From NCBI RefSeq assembly GCF_048323675.1, contig NZ_JBLWFK010000001.1, positions 647,511-711,510 of the forward strand: a stretch of 64,000 bases of DNA, read 5' to 3'. The translations under genes and the position numbers were made by a program. Shown here one piece after another: positions 23,200-32,847 of the stretch (position 1 is the stretch's first letter; each line of letters opens with the position of its first letter). Source of the DNA: Mangrovimicrobium sp048323675 (lineage in GTDB: Bacteria > Pseudomonadota > Gammaproteobacteria > Pseudomonadales > Halieaceae). The notes beneath the pieces were generated by a model. It made no database searches. It was not told the origin of the DNA and saw only the letters and a list, made by a program, of their open reading frames with translations.

Positions 23200-23598
23200 T
23201 CAGCAGTCGCTGTCAGCGTTTCCACCTTTTGCAACGCGCTTCGATGGCAGTTCCTCCGCCAGTAACAGCCCGACGTTTTGCCCCGCTTCGGCGCGCTCGA
23301 TTATTTTGCGGTAGCGTTCAATGGCGGCAACCGTGAAGGGCTGGGGTGCGCTGTCCACCAGTGGCACACACACGGTTTCCCCTGCGCTGATCGCGCCGCT
23401 CTCGACGATACCCACCATGATGGTGCCGCGTCCGGTGATAGCGAAGGCGTCCTGCACCTTCATCGAGAAGCCGCTGTCGTCCTCCGCTGCGGCGAACTGG
23501 CAGGGCAGGGCTGCCAGGAGCAGTGTGAAAACGGCCGCTGCGCCGCCGTTCAGGCGCCAGGGATGGCGCTGATTGCAGACCTGGATTTTATCGATCAT
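23200..23598 (-). CDS. Secreted EF-Tu domain-2-like protein (132 aa)
   Basis: A signal peptide (cleavage after CQFAAA, about residue 38) precedes a single beta barrel. Its sequence, VQDAFAITGRGTIMVGIVESGAIS and then VAAIERYRKIIERAEAGQNVGLLL, matches domain 2 of elongation factor Tu closely in motif order. The GTPase domain and domain 3 are absent. Export makes a translation role impossible. The gene is the last of a four-gene leftward operon (21 bp after the Yip1-like gene), so it probably serves the same envelope process as the vWA protein. Its ligand is unknown. Confidence 0.75.
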   Translation of the reverse strand: MIDKIQVCNQRHPWRLNGGAAAVFTLLLAALPCQFAAAEDDSGFSMKVQDAFAITGRGTIMVGIVESGAISAGETVCVPLVDSAPQPFTVAAIERYRKIIERAEAGQNVGLLLAEELPSKRVAKGGNADSDC

Positions 23599-23619
23599 TG
23601 GTTTTCTCCTCGGTCAGTG

Positions 23620-24690
23620 TCAGATAGCGTCGGCGAGTACTGCTTCATTCGCCTTGTAGAGCGCGTAATTGTGCTCGATGGCGTCGGATCCGGTGCCCTG
23701 CTGCAGGCGTGCGGTCCGCAGTTGCCCCTTGACCCAGGTGTGTTCCGCCCAGTTGCCGCCGCCGGACTTGAGCACCTCCATCTCGATGTTGTTCATACTG
23801 ACCACCTTGCCCATGGTCCGGTACATCGCGATGAGGTCGGCGGTGGATTTGGTTTCCTTGCCCTGTAATTCCGCCTCTGCTTTCTTCACCTGGGCCGCCT
23901 GTTCCGCCATCGCCGCGCGGCTTTTCTCGATCACCGACACCAGCTCGCGCACCTGCTGTTTGCTGACCTTGCCGTTGGCGGGCGGCTCGAATTCGTCTTC
24001 GCCGGCCGCCTGCATCAGCGCTGCCTGGCGCTGGGCCTCGGCGAGCATGCCGCCACCGGAGGAAATTTCCACGGGTTTACCGCTGCGGCTACCGTAGCCC
24101 GAGTCCACGTCGGGACGCAGGCCGATGACCGTCAGTATGCCGGCGACGATCATGTTGGCTACCAGCGTGACCACCAGCGTGGCGACAAAGTGCAGTGTGC
24201 GCTTTTCGCCGGGGACACCCAGCGCCAGCGGCACGATCCGGTACAGCAGCACCAGCGACCAGATGCCGCCGGCCAGCGACACCAGGAAGCCGAGCCAGGG
24301 AATCAGGGCGCCGGCGATGCCGCCCAGGCAGGCGGGTATGGCGCTCAGAGAGACCGCGGCGAAGGCGCGGTCAAAGTTCGGCTGGCCGCCAAAGGTACCG
24401 GCCAGGAAATTGATGATAAACACCAGCAGGGTGAAGCCGGCCGCCGCTGCAACCAGGCTGTAGACCCAGGCCATCAGCAGGCTGCCCCCCAGCAGGTAGG
24501 CGGAGAAGCCGCCCATCATCCAGGTGAAGAGCACGCTGAGGATGATGTTGGCCAGCAGCAGCGGGCCGGTCAGCAAGGCCAGCGTCTTCTGCCAGGCGGG
24601 CGTTGCGGCCAGGTAGGTATTCCAGGTGGGCTCCGGCGCCAGCAGGCCGCCCTTGACCAGTTCCACAGTTTTGCGGACGTCGAACTCCAT
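23620..24690 (-). CDS. Yip1-domain inner-membrane protein with cytoplasmic helical tail (356 aa)
   Basis: Residues 1-40 contain the usual LLAPEPTWNTYLAATPAWQKT lead-in of bacterial Yip1 proteins. About five membrane helices follow (LALLTGPLLLANIILSVLF to LVANMIVAGILTVIGL). From about residue 200 the protein is hydrophilic and largely helical, with a predicted coiled coil (ESAR-type: VSVIEKSRAAMAEQAAQVKKA) and a second helical block. It lies 27 bp after the giant vWA gene and 21 bp before the EF-Tu-like gene, in one operon. It probably anchors or traffics the secreted partners, which is inference. Confidence 0.8.
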   Translation of the reverse strand: MEFDVRKTVELVKGGLLAPEPTWNTYLAATPAWQKTLALLTGPLLLANIILSVLFTWMMGGFSAYLLGGSLLMAWVYSLVAAAAGFTLLVFIINFLAGTFGGQPNFDRAFAAVSLSAIPACLGGIAGALIPWLGFLVSLAGGIWSLVLLYRIVPLALGVPGEKRTLHFVATLVVTLVANMIVAGILTVIGLRPDVDSGYGSRSGKPVEISSGGGMLAEAQRQAALMQAAGEDEFEPPANGKVSKQQVRELVSVIEKSRAAMAEQAAQVKKAEAELQGKETKSTADLIAMYRTMGKVVSMNNIEMEVLKSGGGNWAEHTWVKGQLRTARLQQGTGSDAIEHNYALYKANEAVLADAI

Positions 24691-24717
24691 TACAGCACTC
24701 CTTTGATCCCCGAGGGT

Positions 24718-27700
24718 TTAATCCAGTTTCAGTTCTACTGCGCTCTCGCCGGGAATTTCGACCTGGTCGAAGGTCCGCGGCGGCTCTGTCGCCACTACCA
24801 CATCGTAATAGCCCGCCTCGAGCTCTACCGGCGGGCCGCCCACCTGTCCCGAGGCGACCTCATTGCCGTTGCCGTCGAGCACCCTGTAGGGCACCCGCAG
24901 GGCCTGCTCCAGCGCGTCCTGCAGTCCCTCGCGGTTGTCAGCCGCGTAGTAGCGTCCATTGCCCAGCGCGGCCCATGACTCGAACTGTGAGGCCAGTTCC
25001 GGGTCGCCGATGGCGAAACCGACGATGTTCAGGTTGACGTCGAAGCCCTTGTCGCGCAGTGCTTCGATGACCGCGGCGGGATCGCCTTCACAGGTTTCCT
25101 CGCCATCGGTGACCAGGATGACGACGCTGGACTTGCGTCCCTGCAGGTCCGTCTCCACGGCCGCCAGGGAATCGGCGATTGGCGTACGCGCCAGGTTCAT
25201 GGCCTGGATGCCGCCGATGGTGTTGGCGGCGGCCGCCGGGTCGAGCGGGGCGAGGGGAATCTCCAGGTCGGTGCGGCAGGAATCGATCTCGCGGTGGCCG
25301 AAGACCCGCAGGGCCAGCGGCGTGCCCGCCGGGATTTGTTTGCGCACCGCGTCGGTGAGCACCTCCCGGGCGATGGCGATGCGCCGTTTGCCGTCCACCC
25401 GTTGCAGCATCGAGCCGGAGGCATCGAGGATCAGTTCGATGGCGGTGCCACCACTCGCCGTGTTGCCCGCGTCACCCGGCAGCACGAGTAGCTGCCCGGG
25501 CCCGGGAGCTTCGCGGAATTCACTGGAAGGCTGCAGGGTATACCCGGCGGGGCGGCGCATCAGTGTCGCGGCGCGGTCGAAGGCAATTTCCATTTCCCCC
25601 TCGTAGCGCAACTGGTTGAAATGACCCGCATCGATGCTCGCCCAGTCGCGCATCACGTCGAGGTGCCAGCGTTTGTTGCCCGCTACCTGCACCGCGAAGA
25701 CGCGCGGCCGGGCCTTGCGCAGTTCCGTCCAGGCCTTGCCGTCGGCGGTGGTTTCGCCGTCGGTGATCACCATGATCGCCTTGGTGCCGGGGCGCGGGGC
25801 GAGTTCCGCGGAGGCCTTTTTCAGGGTGGTCATGGCGGCGCTCGAACCCAGGCCGCGGTCGAACTCGTTGAGCACCGTCTGCAGCATGTAGGGCTCACCC
25901 AGCCAGTCCCGCAGCAGCGGTCCGTGGGGGAAGGGCATCAGGTTCACCGCCTCGCGGCCGGGCACCACCTGGCTGCTGAAGGCGACCAGGGCATTGCGGA
26001 TACGCGGAATCATGCTGGCCACACTGGGGCTGGTGTCCCAGGAAAACACCACGTTGCGCGGCGGCTCGGAGACCCGCAGCCAGGCTTCGCTGCCGGGGGC
26101 CAGCGCGGCCTCGTAGCGGTGCTGGTCCAGGGTCTTGCCGTCGTCGACACGCCGCAGGGGGACCTGGAGTCCCTCGGCGTCCTCCATTGCCAGCACGGTG
26201 CGCACGGTCGGGCTCCCGCCCAGTGCGAGGGTCAGGGTATTGTGCCCTGCGGGTAACTGCAGCCGGTACCAGTGTTCGAGCTTCCTGTTCAGTGACACCT
26301 CGCCGCCCACGCTGTCGCCGGGCGCCAGTGCCGCTGCCCGCGCCCGCGAGTCATTGCCCGAGACCGGTTCGGCGGGGGCTTCGGGCAGACCGGCCTGCCA
26401 CTCGTAGAAGGCGCGGTAATTGGTGTCGCCCCATTCCGTCAGTACCGAGCGATAGTCGGCGGCGGTGGGGCGCTCGTGGATGCGGATGACATCCGGCTGG
26501 AAGCCGCCCCGGGCCCCCTCGACGAAGCGGGCCGACAGGCGGACGAAACGCGCCCAGGCCGGCTGTGCGAGGTCGATCACGGCGCCCTCGCGCCCCGGGG
26601 CCAGTGCGGATTCTCCCAGTACTACCCAGGGACCTGCCGGCGATTCCAGGCTGGCCGATACGGTGAGGTGGTCGAAGTGGTGGTCGCTTGCCGGCTGCCC
26701 CTCGCGATTCAGCCATTCGATCCGGCTCACCTGGGCTGCGCGATTGCGGTTGAAGCCAATCACGAAATCCTTGACGCCACCGGCATCGGCCTTGATGTTG
26801 CGAGCCTTGCCGTCGTCCAGCAGGATGTCCTCCGGCCCCGAGCTCTCCGGGTTTTCCCAGACCACATGTCCGCCCAGTTCCGGGCGGGCGATATCAAAAC
26901 CCGCGCCGGCGGAAAGGTCGAAGCCGGGTTCGAGGATGACTTTCCATTCGGAGAGTTCGATGGCCTCGCAGCGGCTGGCTTCCTCCCAGTTGGCGTCGAT
27001 GCGCAGGCGGGCGAAGCGCGCGTTTACCGTGCGGCCTATAGCGAAGGACTGCTCGGTCAGGACCGGTTGCGCCGCAAAGCTCATCACTTCCTCGTAGTTC
27101 TCGCCGTCCATGGACAGCAGCAGGGTGGCGCGACGAATGAACAGGAAAGGCCGGTGCCCGCCGAAGAAGTTGAGGCCCACCCCGGCCACCGGCAGCGGGT
27201 CCGTGCCCGGCAGTTCGAGGGTCAGGAGCGGCGAATCGTCGCCGCCGTCACAGCGGCCTTTGCTGCGCAGTGCCGCGCTGGTGCCGTCGAACACCAGGTC
27301 GTCGCGCAGGAATTCGGGCCGGACCAGGTGGGCGATATCCCCGGACCAGTCGCCGCCGAAGGGCGTCCAGGCCGCATTGAAACCACCGCGCAGGGAATCC
27401 GCAATCGGCCAGCTGTATTCCGGGGCGAGGGGCGGCGCAGCGCGCTGCGGTTCGATCTCCTGCCAGGTTTCCACCTGGCGCCCGGACGCGTCGCGGACCG
27501 CGGCGCTGATGCGCACCGGTCGCCCGGCCCAGGCATCGGCGGGGACGCGCACCGTCACCGGAATGGCACGCGTCTCGCCCGGCTGCAGGGTCACTGCCTG
27601 CTCCTGCGGATTCACCTGCCAGCGGTGATCGCTGGTGGCTACCTCGAGCACGCTGTCGATGGCTTCGCTGCCGGTATTGCTGATGGTCAGCTCGGCCGCA

Positions 27701-30165
27701 AGGCGCTGCCCCGTCCACTGGTAGGCGGAGACGGGCTCGGCGGGCAGTGACAGTGCGATGTCGAGCGTCGGCTCGCCGCCGGTCGGTACCAGTTCACCGC
27801 CGGGAAAGACCAGTTGCAGCCGGTAGTCCTTGTTGCGCGAGTCCAGCATCAGGCGGTTGGCTTCGCCCGCCGGCAGCGTGGCGCGATAACCCGGCAGTTC
27901 GCGGTCGAAGCGCAACGGTTTGCGCTGTGCGTAATAGGGGCCCAGTGCCACACCGCCCAATTCTTCAGCGGTCTGCATCTGCAGTTCCACGTCCGTATCG
28001 AATACCGGCAACTGGTAGTAGTCCCAGTCCCGCCAGTCGCCGCTGCGTCCCTGCAGCAGCAAATCCGCCGGTAGCGGGGCGGCCATGTGCACCTTGCCGA
28101 TGCCGTTCGGTTCGCAGTCCGTCGGACAGGAAAAGCGCGGTTGGCGCTGCAGGGAAAGCGAGTACTCGGCGTCGCTGGGTTGCACTGCGGTGATCTTGAG
28201 CTGGTAGTCTCCCGGCGGGAACAGCCCGTCGATGACCAGGGGCTCGCCCGCTGCGAGGGGCCGGCCGTTGCCTACGGTTTCACCGTACCAGTAGAGGTCC
28301 ATCCACAGGTGGCCGTCGGCGGGCGGTTGCAGCTCCAGTTTGATGTGGTCGTCGTTGGCGAGGAAAAAGCGGTAGTTGTCGCTGTCCGACTTGTTGGTCA
28401 CCAGGCCCTTGCGGGTCTGGTCGAAGGCCAGGCGCTGCCGGTTGTTGTTGTCGTTTTCCTCCAGTTCCCCATCCGGGTCGGGTGGCCCGAGGGGGCGCGC
28501 CAGCACGGTGTACTCGCCGCCCTCGTCACCGCGCCTGGCGCTGACCTGCAGGTGGTGGGTGCCGGGCAGCAGGAAAAGGTCGTCCAGGCGCACGCGCCGC
28601 TGGCCGGCCTCGGTGCGCACCCCGCCGCGCTTTTCGCCGGCGCCGTTGTAATAGTTCACCTCGTGGATATTGTCGCCGATGACCTGGAAGCGCCACATCT
28701 GCGCCTTGTCGGGAATCTGGAAGCGGTAGTAATCGCGGTCCTGCCCGGTAAAGCGGCCCTTGATGCGCTGTCCCTCCGGTACCGCGGCGGCGTTATCGAT
28801 ATTGTCGTTGGGCTCGGCTTCGCGGCCCGGGGTGATCGGCCCCTGGCCGTGCAGGCTCAACGTCCAGTTGGTTTCGTCGGCGCGCTGCAGGCCGACGCCC
28901 CAGTCCCCCGGCGGCAATACCAGGTCGGGCAATTCCAGCGGCGTCGTCCCGTCCCGGCACTGCAGCGTGGTCCACTGGTCATCGTAGATGCAGATCTGCA
29001 TGCGCGCGGCGGGCGTTCCGTCCACGCGCAGGGCGAGCACCTGGTCGGCGCTGGCTTCGTCGAGGGTAAAGCGGAAGATGTCCGCGGAATCGCTGCGGTC
29101 GATACGGCCGGTCACCGGCTGTGCGACCAGGTCGACGCGGTTGGCCAGCGCGCCCTGGTTGTTGGGTTCGGCTTCCTCGCCCTCGATGCGCTGCCCCGCT
29201 GCGCGGCTGCTGACGGCGTGGATGAAGCCGGGTTCCGCGGCTACCAGTTCCAGGTACCAGGTGCCCGGCGGCGGGGCCAGGTCGGAAAACAGCACGCGGC
29301 CGTGGCTGTCGGCGCTGTCCTGCAGCAATTCCTTGCCCTCGCTGTCCACCAGGCGCACGCGGAGCTTGCGCCCCAGCGGCGCGCGGACCTCGATGTCCCA
29401 GCGCTGGGTCGCTTTCTGTTCGTCGAAGGTGAAGGCGTACCAGGTGCGCTCCAGCGATTCAAAGGTGGAAAACCTGCGCCCGGGAATGATCGACTGGGCG
29501 CTTTCCTGGGTTTCCCGCGGGCCGGGATTGCGGCTGACGGGAAAGGAATCGCCCTCGCTGATCAGGAACTGCCAGGCGCCGTTTTCCTCTGCAGCTGCTT
29601 CCCCGTCCCCCGCAGCCGCCTCCAGCGCCTCTCCCTCTGGGGAGCCCTCGCTGCCGAAGGACAGGCCGATGGCCGGTGGACGGTAAGCACCGCCACCCTT
29701 GGCGGGGCCGCCCGCATGGGCGAGACCGATCAGGTATTCGCCGGGTTCGAACAGCTGGTTGCGGTGGATGGACGGGGTGACGCCGTCGCGGGTGCCCATT
29801 TTCATGATCCGCTCGACGCTGGCGACGCCAGTGCCATCCTCGGTATTTTCTACCCGCACCACCTCGACGATGGTCAACGCGCCGGGAATACCGTGCAGTT
29901 CAAAGTCCCAGTGTTTGCGGGCGTCGTTGTCGGAGACCGTCCACAGGAAACCGTCCTGGTCCTTGCCGACCATGCTGCCATAGAGTTTCACCGCGCCGCT
30001 GATCGGCTGGGCCTCGGCGGGGGTGTTGTTGGGCTCGGTTTCGACGACGGTGGGCTGGGCGAGCGTGGTGGAGCCCAGTGATAGCGCTACCATCGAACCA
30101 AGGAGAGTGCCCAAACCCCGGGAAAAAGCCTGATACCTCCGGGCATGCGCCAGATCAAAAATCAT
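24718..30165 (-). CDS. Giant secreted protein: PPC-like repeats, discoidin-like domains and two vWA domains (1815 aa)
   Basis: An N-terminal signal-like segment (ending TTLAQ, about residue 37) is followed by five or more pre-peptidase C-terminal-type domains. Each opens with an acidic EPNN-like motif (ETEPNNTPAEAQ, EAEPNNQGALANR, EAEPNDNIDNAAA, ELEENDNNN, DCEPNGIGK). The centre has two F5/8C (discoidin)-like beta sandwiches. Near residue 1400 a first vWA domain has a DTSPS MIDAS motif and ends with VITDGETT. A second vWA domain has DASGS, then VTDGEETC. The last 70 residues form a beta domain. The architecture suggests an extracytoplasmic calcium/magnesium-dependent adhesion or assembly protein. 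It is second of four genes in the operon, 2 bp after the transglutaminase-like gene. Confidence 0.88.
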   Translation of the reverse strand: MIFDLAHARRYQAFSRGLGTLLGSMVALSLGSTTLAQPTVVETEPNNTPAEAQPISGAVKLYGSMVGKDQDGFLWTVSDNDARKHWDFELHGIPGALTIVEVVRVENTEDGTGVASVERIMKMGTRDGVTPSIHRNQLFEPGEYLIGLAHAGGPAKGGGAYRPPAIGLSFGSEGSPEGEALEAAAGDGEAAAEENGAWQFLISEGDSFPVSRNPGPRETQESAQSIIPGRRFSTFESLERTWYAFTFDEQKATQRWDIEVRAPLGRKLRVRLVDSEGKELLQDSADSHGRVLFSDLAPPPGTWYLELVAAEPGFIHAVSSRAAGQRIEGEEAEPNNQGALANRVDLVAQPVTGRIDRSDSADIFRFTLDEASADQVLALRVDGTPAARMQICIYDDQWTTLQCRDGTTPLELPDLVLPPGDWGVGLQRADETNWTLSLHGQGPITPGREAEPNDNIDNAAAVPEGQRIKGRFTGQDRDYYRFQIPDKAQMWRFQVIGDNIHEVNYYNGAGEKRGGVRTEAGQRRVRLDDLFLLPGTHHLQVSARRGDEGGEYTVLARPLGPPDPDGELEENDNNNRQRLAFDQTRKGLVTNKSDSDNYRFFLANDDHIKLELQPPADGHLWMDLYWYGETVGNGRPLAAGEPLVIDGLFPPGDYQLKITAVQPSDAEYSLSLQRQPRFSCPTDCEPNGIGKVHMAAPLPADLLLQGRSGDWRDWDYYQLPVFDTDVELQMQTAEELGGVALGPYYAQRKPLRFDRELPGYRATLPAGEANRLMLDSRNKDYRLQLVFPGGELVPTGGEPTLDIALSLPAEPVSAYQWTGQRLAAELTISNTGSEAIDSVLEVATSDHRWQVNPQEQAVTLQPGETRAIPVTVRVPADAWAGRPVRISAAVRDASGRQVETWQEIEPQRAAPPLAPEYSWPIADSLRGGFNAAWTPFGGDWSGDIAHLVRPEFLRDDLVFDGTSAALRSKGRCDGGDDSPLLTLELPGTDPLPVAGVGLNFFGGHRPFLFIRRATLLLSMDGENYEEVMSFAAQPVLTEQSFAIGRTVNARFARLRIDANWEEASRCEAIELSEWKVILEPGFDLSAGAGFDIARPELGGHVVWENPESSGPEDILLDDGKARNIKADAGGVKDFVIGFNRNRAAQVSRIEWLNREGQPASDHHFDHLTVSASLESPAGPWVVLGESALAPGREGAVIDLAQPAWARFVRLSARFVEGARGGFQPDVIRIHERPTAADYRSVLTEWGDTNYRAFYEWQAGLPEAPAEPVSGNDSRARAAALAPGDSVGGEVSLNRKLEHWYRLQLPAGHNTLTLALGGSPTVRTVLAMEDAEGLQVPLRRVDDGKTLDQHRYEAALAPGSEAWLRVSEPPRNVVFSWDTSPSVASMIPRIRNALVAFSSQVVPGREAVNLMPFPHGPLLRDWLGEPYMLQTVLNEFDRGLGSSAAMTTLKKASAELAPRPGTKAIMVITDGETTADGKAWTELRKARPRVFAVQVAGNKRWHLDVMRDWASIDAGHFNQLRYEGEMEIAFDRAATLMRRPAGYTLQPSSEFREAPGPGQLLVLPGDAGNTASGGTAIELILDASGSMLQRVDGKRRIAIAREVLTDAVRKQIPAGTPLALRVFGHREIDSCRTDLEIPLAPLDPAAAANTIGGIQAMNLARTPIADSLAAVETDLQGRKSSVVILVTDGEETCEGDPAAVIEALRDKGFDVNLNIVGFAIGDPELASQFESWAALGNGRYYAADNREGLQDALEQALRVPYRVLDGNGNEVASGQVGGPPVELEAGYYDVVVATEPPRTFDQVEIPGESAVELKLD

Positions 30166-30167
30166 GG

Positions 30168-32588
30168 TTATCTTGCCCAGGACGGTTCACATAACAACGT
30201 CGGGTCAAACAGGAAAGTTCCCGCTGTATCCCAGCCCGCCCCAGTGCTCACGCCTGCCCTTGCAGCGATGCTGGCATAGTTGCTATTAACGCCGAGTTGA
30301 CCCAGCAGCTTGAGCCCGGCCAAGCCCTCAGCGACTGCGCTCAGGGCCATTCCAAATGCAAACATTGCTCCTGACATCAGACTGCAACAGCTCAGGGAAA
30401 CCAGTTCCCGCACGTCCTCGGCCGAGCTTTTCGGGTTGTAACGGGAAACACAATTCCCGAGTGAAATGGTGAGCGAAAGCATCGATATTCCGAGGCCCAT
30501 GACTTTCAGGTATTCGACGGATTCACTGCCTCGGCCGTCGGCAATCTGTCCCACGGTATCCCCGGTCAACGGATCAACCCGCCACCAGCCGGCCGGTCCT
30601 TCCTGGGCATAGTCGGCAACGACGAGCACCGCCCCGCGTTCGAGGTCGCTTTGCATGCTCGCGCGAGTATTGTCGTCAACCCGGAGGGCCCTGAGATCGC
30701 TTTCATCTCGCACCACCCGTTTTTTGGCCCCTGCAGCAACCGCGTCGGCCATAGCTTGCATGGTGTTGAATCGGGAGGTCGCCGGGGGTAACTGGTCGCC
30801 CTCGACGAAGGTATCCCAGACACCGGCCTTCATGACATCAGCAGGATCGAGCGCAGCTTTGCCGTTTTCTATTGCGGCTATTGAGCGGCGGGGGTTCTGC
30901 ACGATGTCGACGGCGCTGATCATTCCCCCGCCGGATGTAAGGCCCTCGCGTTGCACGACCAGGGTAGGGGCGGGGCGGTAGAGCAAATGCTTCCTGTTGA
31001 GTGTTTCCGCCTGGTCCAGGTGCAGGAACATGGACAGGTGTCCGGCCCAGGCACTGGGAACTTCACTCAGCAGCTTTTCGAATTGCTCTGGCTTTAGCGG
31101 ATTATTTTCTGATTGGCGGATTAGCGCGTCGACCACGGGACGCGAATCCAGTAGCTGCTGCAATGCATAGTCCAGAACCAGTTCATTGGGTATGGAGCCG
31201 TTTGCCAGCATGAACGAATGTCGCTGGACCAGGGGGGCGAGTTCGTCAGGAGACAGCGAAACATCTTTATCGCCAACCTTTCCTGAACGGCGGGCCGCGG
31301 GGCCGATACGGTCGATGGTGGTACGGCGATAGATTTTTTCGCTGCCGTCGGGGGCGATCAGGGTAAATTCCAGCCATTGGCCGGTCAGTACCGGCAGGGC
31401 TTTCTGGTCGAACTGGCCGAGTGCATCACCAAACAGGTCGCCCACCGTTGCGAATATCCCGGCAGACGCCGAACTGGCCGCCATTGGATCAATCAGCGTG
31501 CCACGGGTGTCAAAAAAACTGGCCTGCTCGGGCAGGGCATTGTTGAACAAGGGTACGAACCAACGTGCATTTTCCAGGAATGAGGTTGACTGAAATGTAG
31601 CCGTCGGGTTTGCCAGCATATTATCGGGCGCGTTGGCAAACTCAATGGGAACGGCGTTGAGATTGGCGGTGGGTCTTTCCCAGGGCGCCATCACCGGCAT
31701 ACTGGTAAGCACGCCGTTTTGCAGTTTCTCGATGAATACCTGGAAGCGAAATCGATGCAGTAGTTCCTCGGGGACTTGCTCTGCGAAATAGGCGTTGGCT
31801 GTAACCTCGATAGTGTTGCCTTCCTGCAGGACTGGATGAATATCCCGCCAGTCCTCGCTGCTGAGTTCGCGGGCCTGTACCCAGAAGTAATCGCGGGCTT
31901 CTTCCACGACGGTTTCGGTCAGCGCGGAACTCGACTTGCCGGTTGAGATCTCCAGCATTTCTCCGAGTTCTGCCGATACAGCGAGTAACTCGCTGTAGTT
32001 GGCGTACTCCGCCGGATCGAAGTTGTCTGTGTGACTGGTGCTCAGGGCTTCCTTAGCGGCAGGGTCGAGGCGATCATAGTTGCCGGTATTCTTCAGCAGG
32101 CTGACAATCACGCTGGCGACATTTGCAGTGTCTGCAGCGGGACGGGGAGTGATATTTTCATCCAGCAAGGTCTGTGCTTGCTGGGTAGTCAGGGTGGTAC
32201 GCGCGATCCGCGCATCAAAACCCGCATCGCGCAGCAGTTTCGCCAGCAGTACGGCCTGGTCCGCGGCATTGCCGGCGCGGCTCATCAGGGTACCTTGCGG
32301 GCCGCGCAGTACACCCAGGTAGGGTTCAAAGATCACTTCGTTGCGCACGAACTCGACCAGGTTCTCCGCGTCGTAATCCGCAGCGTCCAATACGGCATCG
32401 AGGTCGAAGGCCGTACGGTCGATCTCGCTCCTGGCCACTTCGGCAGCGTTGAACAGGCGATCCATTTCCGTGTGAACATCATTACCGCCAGGGCTCTGGC
32501 CGCCTGGAAGTGAAGCCCTCAAGGGGGCTGCGGGAAGCCAGACCAATAGCGCCGACAGACCAATCGACACAACTTTGCGAAAACTCAT
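30168..32588 (-). CDS. Large exported transglutaminase-like protein lacking the catalytic cysteine (806 aa)
   Basis: After a signal peptide (about residues 1-26, ending LRASLP) comes a helical stretch and a transglutaminase-like segment. It reads NLVEFVRNEVIFEPYLGVLRG, then SRAGNAADQAVLLAKLLRDAG and FDARIARTTL. In active transglutaminase-like proteases the equivalent of GNAADQA contains the nucleophile Cys (GxCxDxA); here it is Ala. Beta-rich regions follow, and hydrophobic helices near the C-terminus (LGISMLSLTISLGN, SLMSGAMFAFGMALSAV) suggest membrane contact. It leads the four-gene operon. The family annotation is moderate; loss of catalysis is read directly from the motif. Confidence 0.75.
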   Translation of the reverse strand: MSFRKVVSIGLSALLVWLPAAPLRASLPGGQSPGGNDVHTEMDRLFNAAEVARSEIDRTAFDLDAVLDAADYDAENLVEFVRNEVIFEPYLGVLRGPQGTLMSRAGNAADQAVLLAKLLRDAGFDARIARTTLTTQQAQTLLDENITPRPAADTANVASVIVSLLKNTGNYDRLDPAAKEALSTSHTDNFDPAEYANYSELLAVSAELGEMLEISTGKSSSALTETVVEEARDYFWVQARELSSEDWRDIHPVLQEGNTIEVTANAYFAEQVPEELLHRFRFQVFIEKLQNGVLTSMPVMAPWERPTANLNAVPIEFANAPDNMLANPTATFQSTSFLENARWFVPLFNNALPEQASFFDTRGTLIDPMAASSASAGIFATVGDLFGDALGQFDQKALPVLTGQWLEFTLIAPDGSEKIYRRTTIDRIGPAARRSGKVGDKDVSLSPDELAPLVQRHSFMLANGSIPNELVLDYALQQLLDSRPVVDALIRQSENNPLKPEQFEKLLSEVPSAWAGHLSMFLHLDQAETLNRKHLLYRPAPTLVVQREGLTSGGGMISAVDIVQNPRRSIAAIENGKAALDPADVMKAGVWDTFVEGDQLPPATSRFNTMQAMADAVAAGAKKRVVRDESDLRALRVDDNTRASMQSDLERGAVLVVADYAQEGPAGWWRVDPLTGDTVGQIADGRGSESVEYLKVMGLGISMLSLTISLGNCVSRYNPKSSAEDVRELVSLSCCSLMSGAMFAFGMALSAVAEGLAGLKLLGQLGVNSNYASIAARAGVSTGAGWDTAGTFLFDPTLLCEPSWAR

Positions 32589-32847
32589 TTTGCCCCAACC
32601 CCCTGTTGAGAAGCGCAGATGCGCTTTTGCCGGCTAACGTTTGATGCACCGGACCGGTCCCCACTTGCCGGCTAACCTTAACCCTGGTGCTATGTTGTTA
32701 TTTCGCTGCAGCATGTCCAGCGTACAGACAATGTAGTCCAAATTCGCGGTCCCATTGGGTTTTGTCCCCGCTACGGAGCGGTTTCCGCCTGTAAGTGCCA
32801 GGCTCGCCGTAGTGCTTGACTGCCGGGACCGTGGAGCTGGAAACCTG

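Noticed and set aside
28087..30081. Plus-strand frame of 664 codons within the giant vWA gene
   Set aside because: Antisense shadow of a clear multi-domain protein; no start signal and Val/Gly/Ala-rich composition typical of such shadows.
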